Of a DNA stretch of 64,000 nucleotides, positions 46,004 through 54,642 are shown piece by piece (position 1 is the stretch's first letter; every line of letters starts with the position of its first letter). Made by a program: the position numbers and the translations under genes. This DNA comes from Paenibacillus stellifer. GTDB lineage: Bacteria > Bacillota > Bacilli > Paenibacillales > Paenibacillaceae. Below the pieces are notes generated by a model. The model was not told the DNA's origin, did no database searches, and saw only the letters and a program-made list of their open reading frames with translations. Location: positions 3,192,501 through 3,256,500 of the forward strand of contig NZ_CP009286.1 in NCBI RefSeq assembly GCF_000758685.1, written 5' to 3'.

Positions 46004-46735
46004 ATGGATGAATCTGTTTTTCTGAAACGAACAATTGTCAAACATACCCTTTGGAGCGACCAGCTGCAGGAGAACCGCAAGCTGCGCGTCTACCTTCCGC
46101 CCGGCTATAATGAGCTCCTCAGCTATCCCGTTGTATACTGCCAGGACGGTGAAGAGTTCTTCAATTTCGGACGGATCGCGACGATTGCCGGCAGACTCAT
46201 TCTCGAGGAAGGCGCGGAACCTTTCATAATAGTAGGAGTCGAAGTCAATGTCGCCGTCCGGACGCAGGAGTACGCGCCATTCGGGAGCCGGTTCGACGCC
46301 TACCTGAATTGCTTCGCCGAAGAGATTATCCCCTATATCGAAGAGAATTATCCGGTACGCCGTACTCCTTCCGAACGAATTGTTGCCGGCGACTCGCTTG
46401 GCGGAAGCGTCTCGCTGCATCTGGCACTGCGTTACCCGAATCTGTTTCATCGGGTTCTCAGCTTGTCGGGAGCCTTCTACCCGCTTACTCTGGAATGGAT
46501 CGAGGACGAAAGCGACCTGTCCTGGCTCGATATCAACATGGTCGTCGGTCTTCAGGAGCGAGACTACCAGACCGATACGGGCGTCTATGATTTTGTCCAG
46601 CTGAACCGCGACGCGAAGCAGCTTCTGGAGGAGCGCGGCGCCAAGGTAGATTACCGGGAGAAGGACGGCCGTCACCTGTGGGGCTTCTGGCAGAAAGAGC
46701 TTCCGGAATCGCTCCTCTATTTCTTAAACGCTTGA
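46004..46735 (+). CDS. Alpha/beta hydrolase, esterase family (PF00756 type)
   Basis: A 243-residue cytoplasmic esterase-D-like hydrolase. The nucleophile elbow is GDSLGG (VAGDSLGGSVSLHLAL, about residue 127), an Asp is available in DESDLSWLDIN, and the catalytic His is in GRHLWGFW near the end. PPGYNELLSYPVVYCQDGEE is typical of the putative esterase family that includes enterochelin esterase-like proteins. The ATG at 46004 follows an AGGAAAGG stretch; an earlier frame start to 45926 has no site. It is divergent from the pdh operon. Substrate unknown. Confidence 0.88.
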   Translation: MDESVFLKRTIVKHTLWSDQLQENRKLRVYLPPGYNELLSYPVVYCQDGEEFFNFGRIATIAGRLILEEGAEPFIIVGVEVNVAVRTQEYAPFGSRFDAYLNCFAEEIIPYIEENYPVRRTPSERIVAGDSLGGSVSLHLALRYPNLFHRVLSLSGAFYPLTLEWIEDESDLSWLDINMVVGLQERDYQTDTGVYDFVQLNRDAKQLLEERGAKVDYREKDGRHLWGFWQKELPESLLYFLNA

Positions 46736-46882
46736 ACAGAGCTTGATAGCCTAAATTCGTGAACAAGTTCTTACAAATTGCAGGATACAGGAACCATGAT
46801 TGCGCTTTCAAAAGAGGGTGCGGAAGAGAACCTCGTCCTCTTCTTTGTCTTCATTGGCCGATCCAAAGCTTATTCTACATTA

Positions 46883-47344
46883 TTATATCTGCGACTTTAG
46901 CTTGTCCAGCAGAACGGAACAGCCTGCATCAACCAGGCGATACACCTCATCGAAATTACCCGTAAAATAAGGATCGGGTACTTCTCTCAGGCTCTCATCC
47001 GGCAGCAGATCCATAAAGAACATGATGTTGGCCTTCTCGCTCCCAGGCAGCTTGCGGACATTGGCGCCGTTGGACTGATCCATGCAGATCAAATAGTCGA
47101 AGCCGCCAAAGTCCTCCGGGACGACTCTGCGGGCAGCCATGCCTTCATAACTGATTCCGAACGAATCCAGAACGGCTCTCGTGCCTTTATGGGGCGGCTT
47201 GCCGATATGCCAGTCCCCCGTTCCGGCCGAATCGACCGAGATTTGGTGCTCCAGCCCGGCCTCCTTCACTTTATGCCGGAGAACCGCCTCGGCCATCGGC
47301 GAACGGCAGATGTTGCCCAGACAGACAAACAGCACTTTCAGCAT
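46883..47344 (-). CDS. Low-molecular-weight protein-tyrosine phosphatase
   Basis: A 153-residue LMW-PTP. The P-loop C8-LGNIC-R14-S is at the N-terminus, and the general acid Asp is in VPDPYF near the end. Such enzymes dephosphorylate protein tyrosine or arginine in Firmicutes (YfkJ/YwlE type); the window does not decide which. The ATG at 47344 has GGAGG 7 nt upstream. It is divergent from thiN, with about 120 nt between them. Confidence 0.94.
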   Translation of the reverse strand: MLKVLFVCLGNICRSPMAEAVLRHKVKEAGLEHQISVDSAGTGDWHIGKPPHKGTRAVLDSFGISYEGMAARRVVPEDFGGFDYLICMDQSNGANVRKLPGSEKANIMFFMDLLPDESLREVPDPYFTGNFDEVYRLVDAGCSVLLDKLKSQI

Positions 47345-47464
47345 TCAGTTTCCTCCGTAATTCTATATGTAGTGTGCCACCTCTCCATTTTAGCCTTGAT
47401 GCCGCCAATTGTACAACTCCAGGTTCTGCTTTATACTGAATCAAGTAGTGGAAGGAGGATTGCA

Positions 47465-48106
47465 ATGCCGGTACACAGAGCCGTCATTTTTGCCGGGGGA
47501 ATTCTGTCAGACCAGTTTCTGAACGAACTTGCACCGGATGATTATATTATTGGCGCAGACCGGGGAGCGCTGTTTCTCGTGAAGAATGGAGTCATCCCGG
47601 ACCTAGCCGTCGGCGATTTCGATTCCATTACTCCGGATGAATTCAAGCTGATTCAGGACAATTGCGAAAGAGTGATCTCATGCGACTCCGTGGACAAGGA
47701 TTTGACGGATAGCGAGCTGGCGCTGGATCTCGCTCTGGAGGAGCAGCCCGAGGAGATTTTGCTGCTGGGGGTCACAGGCACCCGTATCGATCAGACGCTG
47801 GCCTGTATTCAGATGATGACCCGCCCGCTTCAGCGCCAGATTCGCTGCACTGCCATGGATCTTCACAATTATATTACCCTGACGGGATCGCAGGCTCTGG
47901 TACAGGAACGGGGTTATCAATATGTATCGCTGCTTCCGATCACACCCGAGGTCACCGGCATAACGCTGCAGGGCTTTAAATACCCTCTTGAGGGGGCAAC
48001 ATTGAAGCTCGGTATGTCGCTGGCTGTCAGCAACCAGCTGATCGCTCCGACTGGCACGGTAACCATCGAGAGCGGCCTGCTGCTGATCATCCAGAGCAGG
48101 GATTAG
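47465..48106 (+). CDS. thiN: Thiamine pyrophosphokinase
   Basis: A 213-residue enzyme converting thiamine and ATP to thiamine diphosphate. The catalytic acidic motifs ADRGALFLVKNGVIPDLAVGDFDS and DKDLTDSELALDLAL are intact, and the C-terminal domain (YPLEGATLKLGMSLAVSN) completes the fold. The ATG at 47465 has AAGGAGG 6 nt upstream; the frame before it is unsupported. Its cofactor product is needed by pdhA/B, but no shared control is seen. Confidence 0.95.
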   Translation: MPVHRAVIFAGGILSDQFLNELAPDDYIIGADRGALFLVKNGVIPDLAVGDFDSITPDEFKLIQDNCERVISCDSVDKDLTDSELALDLALEEQPEEILLLGVTGTRIDQTLACIQMMTRPLQRQIRCTAMDLHNYITLTGSQALVQERGYQYVSLLPITPEVTGITLQGFKYPLEGATLKLGMSLAVSNQLIAPTGTVTIESGLLLIIQSRD

Positions 48107-48149
48107 CCTGTCTGAATCCATACAGCTTTGTAACCAATTCGCAGATTCG

Positions 48150-48195
48150 AAAAAGACGAGAAACCTTTGTATACCAAGGGTTTTCCGTCTTTTTT
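48150..48195. terminator. thiN terminator
   Basis: AAAAAGACG and CGTCTTTTT with inner GAAACC/GGTTTTC pairing, T-run downstream on the plus strand. Confidence 0.85.
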
Positions 48196-48380
48196 GTATG
48201 CCATCCGATGTAAAGATTAATTTTTTGTAACTTTTAATTGAATTTTAATAAATCGCTTACAGTCCTTGCGCCGCGCTGGTTCACGCCCTCCGATCCAAAA
48301 TTTAGGTGACCTCCCACCTGTTATACTACATTCAAGCCAAGCAGCTAGACTTGGACAAACATCTTTGGAGGTACTACAAC

Positions 48381-48884
48381 ATGAAGAAAACAACATTGAT
48401 CCAAAAGGCGATTGTCGTAGGCGTATGCACCGCTCTGGGCTTCGGAGGAGTGATGGCCGGTGGAGTAGCGACTCCAACCGCACAGGCGGCTTCGGCATCT
48501 TCTACCGCTTCCAATATCATTTCGTTCGGCAAAAAATTTATGGGCACACCTTATAGATTCGGAGCTTCGACGTCCACAACCCGTTATTTCGACTGCTCTT
48601 CCTTTACGAAGTACATTTTCAAGAAATACGGCGTGGATCTTCCGCGTACATCAGTTGCTCAATCCAAGGTCGGCAAAGCCGTCTCCAAATCGAACCTTAA
48701 GGCAGGCGATCTGGTCTTCTTCTCCAGCGGCGCCCGTGCCAACGGTAAAAATGTAACACATGTTGCGGTATACATTGGCGGAGGCAAAATTCTTCATACC
48801 TACGGTTCCCCGGGGGTAACAGTTTCCAACCTTAACGCCGGCAATTGGAAAAAAACATACTTGAAAGCACGCCGCGTTCTGTAA
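48381..48884 (+). CDS. Secreted NlpC/P60 cysteine peptidase
   Basis: A 167-residue exported peptidoglycan endopeptidase. A signal peptide of about 36 residues ends near AQA, and the NlpC/P60 domain has the triad C72 (FDCSSF), H127 (VTHVAVYIG) and H139 (ILHTYG). It cleaves stem-peptide bonds. The ATG has GGAGG 9 nt upstream. The approach region contains TGTAAA and TGTAAC half-sites, but not at the N5 spacing of a WalR box. It converges on the pseudo-receiver regulator gene. Confidence 0.93.
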   Translation: MKKTTLIQKAIVVGVCTALGFGGVMAGGVATPTAQAASASSTASNIISFGKKFMGTPYRFGASTSTTRYFDCSSFTKYIFKKYGVDLPRTSVAQSKVGKAVSKSNLKAGDLVFFSSGARANGKNVTHVAVYIGGGKILHTYGSPGVTVSNLNAGNWKKTYLKARRVL

Positions 48885-48903
48885 ACCAAGCAGGTAACGA
48901 AAA

Positions 48904-49671
48904 TTACGAATACGGCGCCGTTTCCGGCGCCCTGATTACATAGCCAGCACCCCTAACTGTATAGATCAGCTTCTGCCGGTATCCTTTGTCAACCTTCATC
49001 CGAAGATGCCGGATGTACACATCGACCACATTCGTGCCGGCGTGAAAATGATAACCCCATACCTGACGGAGTATCATTTCGCGGGTACAGATTTCTCCGC
49101 AGTTCTCGGCGAGATAATACAGAAGGGCGAACTCTTTGGAAGTAAGCTGCAGATTTCGCCCTTCACGCACCGCGCTTCGGCGGGGACGGTCCAGCACCAG
49201 TCCTCCGATCTTCAGCACGGACTTCCGGCTGCGGATGCCTGCCAGTTCGAGCAGGTTCATAATCCGTGCGGCCAATTCCCCCGCATGCAGCGGATAAGTC
49301 ATATAATCATTTGCTCCCGACTTCAGGGACGCTGCCGCTGCATCGCCGCCACGCACCCCCGAAACGGCCAACACAGGGAGGCGTATGCCGTCTTCCCTGA
49401 CTGTGTCGACGACCCGCCATCCTTCCCAACTTGGCACATCCTCAAGCTGGACGAGGAGCAGTGAAGCATCTCCGTGCTTCAGAATCTCACCGAGCTGCTC
49501 CGTTTGGCTGCAGGTCAGAACATGCATGCCGGTATCGTCCAGTACCTGAGTTATCAGTGATGTCTCCGGAGATATTTCCTTCCCGATTGTCTCCGGGTCT
49601 TCATCTTTCCCGGCGGTGATGCGTTCATCCCGGGCCCTTTCTCCGGTATACCAGATGATGTTCTCATTCAT
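48904..49671 (-). CDS. OmpR-type winged-helix regulator with degenerate receiver
   Basis: A 255-residue regulator. The C-terminal winged helix is normal (LTSKEFALLYYLAENCGEI, then VDVYIRHLRMKVDKGYRQKL). The N-terminal receiver-like domain (about 45-140) lacks the phospho-acceptor: where LLDLxxP is expected the sequence is LLLVQLEDVP, Gln at 75, and the conserved Lys is Tyr126 (YMTYP). It cannot be phosphorylated in the usual way and no kinase is nearby. It starts with ATG at 49671 after GGGGG. It could act by protein-protein contacts or constitutively. Confidence 0.88.
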   Translation of the reverse strand: MNENIIWYTGERARDERITAGKDEDPETIGKEISPETSLITQVLDDTGMHVLTCSQTEQLGEILKHGDASLLLVQLEDVPSWEGWRVVDTVREDGIRLPVLAVSGVRGGDAAAASLKSGANDYMTYPLHAGELAARIMNLLELAGIRSRKSVLKIGGLVLDRPRRSAVREGRNLQLTSKEFALLYYLAENCGEICTREMILRQVWGYHFHAGTNVVDVYIRHLRMKVDKGYRQKLIYTVRGAGYVIRAPETAPYS

Positions 49672-49742
49672 CCTGCTTCCCCCATATCACTCCGCTTCCG
49701 GTTATATGAAGCGCAATAGGCGTATGGGTTCTAGGATACCCC

Positions 49743-49787
49743 CATGACAAAACGGCCATTCCTGTACAGGATGGCCGTTTTGTCATG
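49743..49787 (-). terminator. Terminator below the MoeB/ThiF gene
   Basis: A nearly perfect 18 bp stem (ATGACAAAACGGCCAT / ATGGCCGTTTTGTCAT) with a CCTGTACAGG loop, on both strands T-rich at the ends. It lies 40 nt past the stop at 49825. Confidence 0.88.
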
Positions 49788-49824
49788 ACGCTGTATTGAA
49801 TTTAGACTCATACTCCTACCCCGA

Positions 49825-50895
49825 TTAGCCGAAGTAACGGTGATAGACGCTCCTCGCAGCCGAGATGTCATTCGTACCGTGGATCAGCGCTCTCCCGTCC
49901 CCGAAGACCACCACCCGGTAGTCCCCCTCATGAAAGGAGACCAGATACGGATTGCTCTCCACATTGCCAATGCCAAGCCGTTCAAGACGGTTGGCCGTCT
50001 CCGGTAGCGACAGCTTGCCGCGTACGGCCGGACGAATCTGTACCGTGTTGCGTCCGCACAGCACATCGCTCCGCTCTGTATTTGCTGCGGACAAGTACGG
50101 ATATACCGGTTCCTGACCGCATGAAGGGCAATTACTCTTGCGGGCTGCCGATACCCCGATCTCCTGATACTCATTGCTCCATACGTCAAAAGTCAGCAGC
50201 TTGCCGCGAAGCTTGTCCTTTTTCCCGCCGAGGAGCTTGACAGCTTCCATAGTGGCATGGGAGACCACCATTTGCACCGCTTGAGGGAGAATTCCGGCCG
50301 TATCGCAGGTGTCTCCGCCAAGCGGAACAGTGCCGAGCAGACAGTTCAGACAAGGTGTCTCTCCCGGCAAAAATGTATAGCTGACGCCATAGCTGGCAAC
50401 GCAAGCTCCGTAAATCCAGGGGATACCCTTCTTCTGGGCGATGTCGTTCAGAATGAGCCTTGTGTCAAAGTTATCCGTTGCGTCCATAATCAGATCCACG
50501 CCTTCGGCCAGCTCCTCCAGCTCTTCGGCCCGTACATCCAGGATATGGCTTTCTACAATTACATCGGAGTTGATGGACGACAGGCGCGCCTTCGCCGCCG
50601 CCGCTTTGGGCGTCCGGTTGGCCGCATCCTCTTCCGTGTACAGCGTCTGCCGCTGCAGATTGCTCCACTCGACATAATCGCGGTCGACGATGATCACCCG
50701 TCCCGTACCGCTGCGTACGAGAGTCTCGGCCATGCCTGTCCCAAGCGCGCCCGCTCCAACGATGAGCACTGCCGAATCCGCGAGCCGGTGCTGGCCTTCC
50801 TCGCCGAAGGGGGCAAATCTAACCTGACGGGAATACCGTCCGTCTCTGCCGCCGGCTGTGGCAGCGGACTGTTCTCTATCTGTCACTCTCTCCAT
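49825..50895 (-). CDS. moeB: MoeB/ThiF-type adenylyltransferase
   Basis: A 356-residue E1-like enzyme that adenylates the C-terminus of a sulfur-carrier protein (MoaD or ThiS). Present are VGAGALGTGMAETL (about residue 47), VDRDYVEWSNLQRQTLY, DATDNFDTR, CLNC and CPSCG zinc pairs. About 90 residues beyond the catalytic core end in a small domain (FHEGDYRVVVFGDGRALIHGT) that resembles part of a sulfur-relay extension. The ATG at 50895 has GGAGGAGG upstream. It is alone in its transcript, so whether it serves molybdopterin or thiamine is undecided; moeA is in the window but 50 kb away. Confidence 0.85.
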   Translation of the reverse strand: MERVTDREQSAATAGGRDGRYSRQVRFAPFGEEGQHRLADSAVLIVGAGALGTGMAETLVRSGTGRVIIVDRDYVEWSNLQRQTLYTEEDAANRTPKAAAAKARLSSINSDVIVESHILDVRAEELEELAEGVDLIMDATDNFDTRLILNDIAQKKGIPWIYGACVASYGVSYTFLPGETPCLNCLLGTVPLGGDTCDTAGILPQAVQMVVSHATMEAVKLLGGKKDKLRGKLLTFDVWSNEYQEIGVSAARKSNCPSCGQEPVYPYLSAANTERSDVLCGRNTVQIRPAVRGKLSLPETANRLERLGIGNVESNPYLVSFHEGDYRVVVFGDGRALIHGTNDISAARSVYHRYFG

Positions 50896-50999
50896 CCCGA
50901 TCCTCCTCCAAACTCAAGGATAAACGCCATACGGCGTCCTTTAGGCGCCAAACGTTTACCGAGAAATAGAAGACCTCTTATAAGCAATAACTTATACAG

Positions 51000-51016
51000 T
51001 CTTATATTTTGAAAAA
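51000..51016 (-). promoter_or_regulatory. TATAAG-ACTG-TATAAG element before the MoeB/ThiF gene
   Basis: One of three copies (others at 37471-37486 and 60893-60910) of a short element that sits directly after a terminator T-run and before the next minus-strand gene. Confidence 0.4.
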
Positions 51017-51054
51017 GCCCGGGATCCGCTCATGCTGAGCCGCTTCCCGGACTT
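51015..51054 (-). terminator. Terminator of the ABC-F gene
   Basis: Hairpin AAGTCCGGGA/TCCCGGGCTT on the minus strand, followed by TTTTTC. Confidence 0.75.
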
Positions 51055-51171
51055 ATTGTTCAGGTTGGCATCCAACCTTCATCTCATGTTTCAAATGACT
51101 AGCGCGCCTTCCGGGCAGCTGGCGGTGCTATAACGAGTTGTAGACATTATATACGCTCCGCCCGTATTGCG

Positions 51172-52725
51172 CTATACGGATTGTGTGGACCACTGCTCCA
51201 CATTCCATGTCTTCGTCACCCAATCCTCATAAAAATCAGGTTCATGGGATACAAGCAGCACGGTACCCTTATATTCTTTAAGCGCGCGCTTGAGCTCTTC
51301 CTTCGCCACGACGTCCAAATGGTTCGTCGGTTCGTCAAAGAGAATCCAGTTGCTCTCGCGCATCATCAGCTTGCAGAGCCGCACCTTCGCCTGCTCTCCC
51401 CCGCTGAGCATGTTCAGCGGACGGGTAATGTGCTCATTCTTCAAGCCGCAGCGGGCCAGATGCGCGCGCACCTCATGCTGATTCAGGCTTGAGAACTCAT
51501 TCCATACGTCGTCGATCGGCGTAATGTTGCCAGCCTTGACTTCCTGCTGGAAGTAGGCGGGATTCAGGAAATCGCCAAGATAAGTCTTGCCGCTGATCGG
51601 CGGAATAACGCCGAGAATGGTCTTCAGCAGTGTTGATTTACCCACACCATTGCAGCCGACGATGGCGATCTTCTCGCCCCGCTCGATCGTCATGTTCATC
51701 TTGGGGAGCAGCGGACGGTCATAGCCGATCTCGAAATCGATGCCCTCGAACACCGTCTTGCCGCTCGCCCGGCTCTCCTTGAACTGGAACACCGGTTTAA
51801 CCGCTTCCTCCGGCTTGTCGATCCGTTCCAGGCGGTCAAGCTGCTTCTCGCGGCTCTTCGCCCGGCCGGAAGTAGAATAACGTGCTTTGTTGCGCGCGAT
51901 GAAATCTTCCTGCTTCTTGATGAACTCCTGCTGCTTCTCATAAGCTTCAATATGCTGGGTCTTGTTAATATACGCCATATCCAGGAACTTCTCATAATTC
52001 GCTGTGTACCGGGTCAGCTTCGCAAATTCCAGATGGTAGACGACATTTACGACCTTGTTCATGAATTCCGAATCATGAGAAATGAGAACGAAGGCGTATG
52101 GATAATTCTTCAGATAATTCGTCAGCCATTCGATATGCTCCACGTCCAAATAGTTCGTCGGTTCGTCAAGCAGCAGCACATTCGGCTTCTCCAGAAGAAG
52201 CTTTGCCAGCAGCACCTTCGTCCGTTGGCCCCCGCTAAGTGCGGACACGTCGCGGTCCAGGCCGATGACCGACAGACCAAGACCGTTGGCCATTTCTTCG
52301 ACCTTCACATCGATAAGATAAAAATCACCGATTTCGAGCTGCTCCTGGATTTCGCCCATCTCTTCCAGCAGTACTTCCAGTTCCTCCGGAGTGGCGTCCG
52401 CCATCTTGTCGGTGATCGACATCATTTCCTTCTCCAGCTCCAGCAGCGGCAGGAACGCATCTTTCAGTACGTCGCGCACCGTCTTGCCAGGGGTAAGCAC
52501 CGTGTGCTGGTCCAGATAGCCATAACGCACTTTCGGCGTCCATTCCACCTTGCCGCTGTCCTTCAACAGCTTGCCTGTCAAAATATTCATCAGCGTCGAT
52601 TTGCCAACGCCGTTCGCTCCCACCAGTCCGACATGCTCTCCAGCCAACAGCCGGAAGGATACATTCTTGAACAGCTGACGCTCCCCGAAATTATGGGCTA
52701 CATCTTCAACAGTAAGTAAACTCAT
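51172..52725 (-). CDS. ABC-F family ATPase (YkpA/YbiT-like)
   Basis: A 517-residue cytoplasmic protein with two ABC domains, no membrane domain. Domain 1 has GANGVGKST and LSGGQRTKVLLA; domain 2 has GCNGVGKST and LSGGEQAKVRLCK; both Walker B end DEPTNYLD or DEPTNHLD. Between them lies a charged linker (QEFIKKQEDFIARNKARY, then AKSREKQLDRLER) as in ribosome-associated ABC-F proteins. It probably acts on the ribosome in translation rescue or resistance. The ATG at 52725 has an AAAGAG stretch upstream. Confidence 0.95.
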   Translation of the reverse strand: MSLLTVEDVAHNFGERQLFKNVSFRLLAGEHVGLVGANGVGKSTLMNILTGKLLKDSGKVEWTPKVRYGYLDQHTVLTPGKTVRDVLKDAFLPLLELEKEMMSITDKMADATPEELEVLLEEMGEIQEQLEIGDFYLIDVKVEEMANGLGLSVIGLDRDVSALSGGQRTKVLLAKLLLEKPNVLLLDEPTNYLDVEHIEWLTNYLKNYPYAFVLISHDSEFMNKVVNVVYHLEFAKLTRYTANYEKFLDMAYINKTQHIEAYEKQQEFIKKQEDFIARNKARYSTSGRAKSREKQLDRLERIDKPEEAVKPVFQFKESRASGKTVFEGIDFEIGYDRPLLPKMNMTIERGEKIAIVGCNGVGKSTLLKTILGVIPPISGKTYLGDFLNPAYFQQEVKAGNITPIDDVWNEFSSLNQHEVRAHLARCGLKNEHITRPLNMLSGGEQAKVRLCKLMMRESNWILFDEPTNHLDVVAKEELKRALKEYKGTVLLVSHEPDFYEDWVTKTWNVEQWSTQSV

Positions 52726-52895
52726 CGTTTCTCTTTAAGCTCCTATCTATACTTAAAATCAGGAATAATCCGTGTTGGATACAACGATTAATTTTAGCAT
52801 ATCTCAGATATTTTACGAAACTAAAAAGTTCACTTTCCATCACTTTTCATTCCCCGGCATGTTACCCGAAACGGCTGCTCCGGCAGCTTACAGCT

Positions 52896-54443
52896 TTATC
52901 TACGGAAAAAGCGCTTCTTCTTATACGCCTTATACGCCGATTCAATCGCCGCGCCTTCCCGCAGATCGCTCACCAAAGGCTCCAGAATGCCGCGCAGAAC
53001 ATCCTCCAGGGCCCCGCCGCACTCGAAGGGATCGGGCTGGCAGGGCAGCCCGTATACGTCCCGGGTCTGCAGCAGCCCGCGCAGCCTGCACTCGTCGTTG
53101 CCACCGGCCAGTGACAGGCCGATCACAGTGTCCCCGGCATCCGGGCGCCAATCAACTCGCTCCAGCGCCTGGAGCGTCTCTTTCAGGCGCCAGAGCGATG
53201 CCGAAGCGAGGAGCAGGCTGACATCGGCCAGCCTGCGATCCTCCTCGGCCCGGCCGTACCGGCCTGTGCCGAGGTCGAGCACGACGACGCGGAACCCTGC
53301 GGTCAGTTCCGCGAGATCGCTGTCCGGCAGAAGCTTCAAGCAGCGGACGCCGGACAGCTCAAAGCCTGCGCCCGCGTCCGGCCCGCTGCGGACGCCAGGC
53401 GGAGCCGCCGCTTCGCGCAGGCGGCTCCAGGCGCCGGAAGCCGGGTCGCATTCGACCCAGGCGACCGGCCCGGCGCAGGGCCTGGCCAGCGCATGCGCGG
53501 CGGCCAGGGAGACATGCGTCGCGCCGAGGCCCGGCGCGGCACCCAGCACCGCGAGCCGCCGGCATGGCGGCGGTGCGGGCTGCGCTGTCAGGCCAGGCAG
53601 GGCAGGCCTGACGCTGGCGCTGCTGCCGCGGAGGCCGCTCCGCTCCCGCGGCAGCAAGCTCTGAAGCGCCGCGGCTGCGTCAGCGGCGCTTTCGTACCGG
53701 TCCTCCGGCCTTGGGCGAAGCAGCTTCCGCAGGAAGGGGACCAGTCCGGCCGGAGTCCGGCCCTCCAGTCTCCGTTCCATGCCCGGAGACCATTCACTGG
53801 CTGTACCGCCTGTCGCCAGGTACAGCAGCAGCGCCCCGAGACCGTAGAGATCGGAACGGGCATCGGTCTGCCCGCCGCCGTACTGCTCGGGTGCGGCAAA
53901 CCCTACCGTCCCCAGCTTGACGGTATCGCTCAAGGCATCGCTGCGGTGACGGCGGGCGATGCCGAAGTCGATCAGCATCAGGCCGTTCTCCGGCGTCAGC
54001 ATGATGTTGGAGGGCTTGAGATCACGGTATACGATCGGCGGACGGAGACCGTGGAGATATTGCAGCACCTCCAGCAACTCGCTCGCAAAAACAGGCAGCA
54101 CATCGGGAGGCATCTTCCCGTTCACCGACTTCAAATAACGGTCAAGGGTCACCCCTTCGATATAGTCCATTACCAGGTAGGCATAGCCGTCCTCGTCCGG
54201 CGGGAAGAAATCGGCAATCCTTGGCAGCCGTCTATGGGATAGTCCGGTCAGCAGCTCTGCCTCGGACCGCAGCGCTTCTCCATCCTGAAGTCCCGCCGTT
54301 TCTTTAACTGCCCAGCGCTTGCCGGGAAGCTTAAGATCCTCCGCCTCATGAACATGGCTTTCGCCGCCGGAACCGATCATACCACTAATGATATACCGCC
54401 CGCCGAGCGTGGCGCCGGGCGCAAGCTTTGTCTGATAACGCAT
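52896..54443 (-). CDS. Ser/Thr protein kinase fused to a degenerate MinD/CpaE-like NTPase domain
   Basis: A 515-residue protein. Residues 15-265 are a complete Hanks kinase: Gly loop IGSGGESH, Lys K47, Glu E61, catalytic D141 (YRDLKPSN) and D159 (DFG), APE motif. Residues about 265-295 are a Pro/Ala linker. The rest (295-515) resembles SIMIBI/MinD-CpaE proteins: AVLGAAPGLGATHVSLAAA in place of the deviant Walker A, without its lysine, and VVVLDLGTG like Walker B. No membrane segment. ATG at 54443 has GGAGG 9 nt upstream. The C-terminal half is strikingly GC-rich. Its target is unknown, and no pilus or chromosome genes are nearby. Confidence 0.85.
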   Translation of the reverse strand: MRYQTKLAPGATLGGRYIISGMIGSGGESHVHEAEDLKLPGKRWAVKETAGLQDGEALRSEAELLTGLSHRRLPRIADFFPPDEDGYAYLVMDYIEGVTLDRYLKSVNGKMPPDVLPVFASELLEVLQYLHGLRPPIVYRDLKPSNIMLTPENGLMLIDFGIARRHRSDALSDTVKLGTVGFAAPEQYGGGQTDARSDLYGLGALLLYLATGGTASEWSPGMERRLEGRTPAGLVPFLRKLLRPRPEDRYESAADAAAALQSLLPRERSGLRGSSASVRPALPGLTAQPAPPPCRRLAVLGAAPGLGATHVSLAAAHALARPCAGPVAWVECDPASGAWSRLREAAAPPGVRSGPDAGAGFELSGVRCLKLLPDSDLAELTAGFRVVVLDLGTGRYGRAEEDRRLADVSLLLASASLWRLKETLQALERVDWRPDAGDTVIGLSLAGGNDECRLRGLLQTRDVYGLPCQPDPFECGGALEDVLRGILEPLVSDLREGAAIESAYKAYKKKRFFRR

Positions 54444-54557
54444 ATGCAATCTCCTCCTGAGCGCGGGATTATATTGTACACTCATTTAATTTATCTCATT
54501 AATATTTAATCCTATGATCTTCATAGTTCTTGCTTTCGGAACCCAGTCAGACACAAC

Positions 54558-54607
54558 AAAAATCCCGCCAAACCGGCGCTTAACCCTAGCGCACGATTCG
54601 GCGGGAT
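54558..54607 (-). terminator. Terminator below the FtsJ-type methyltransferase gene
   Basis: ATCCCGCC/GGCGGGAT arms with TTTTTGTTGT downstream on the minus strand, ending the cassette that starts at 57180. Confidence 0.75.
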
Positions 54608-54642
54608 GCTTTCCCGTCCTCGATTTTTATTATTTTATGCCG

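Noticed and set aside
46786..46860. Terminator between the esterase and the phosphatase gene
   Set aside because: Only a short AAGAGG/CCTCTT pairing is seen with no clear T-run.
48200..48260. WalR box before the NlpC/P60 gene
   Set aside because: TGTAAA and TGTAAC are present but separated by 11 nt instead of 5.
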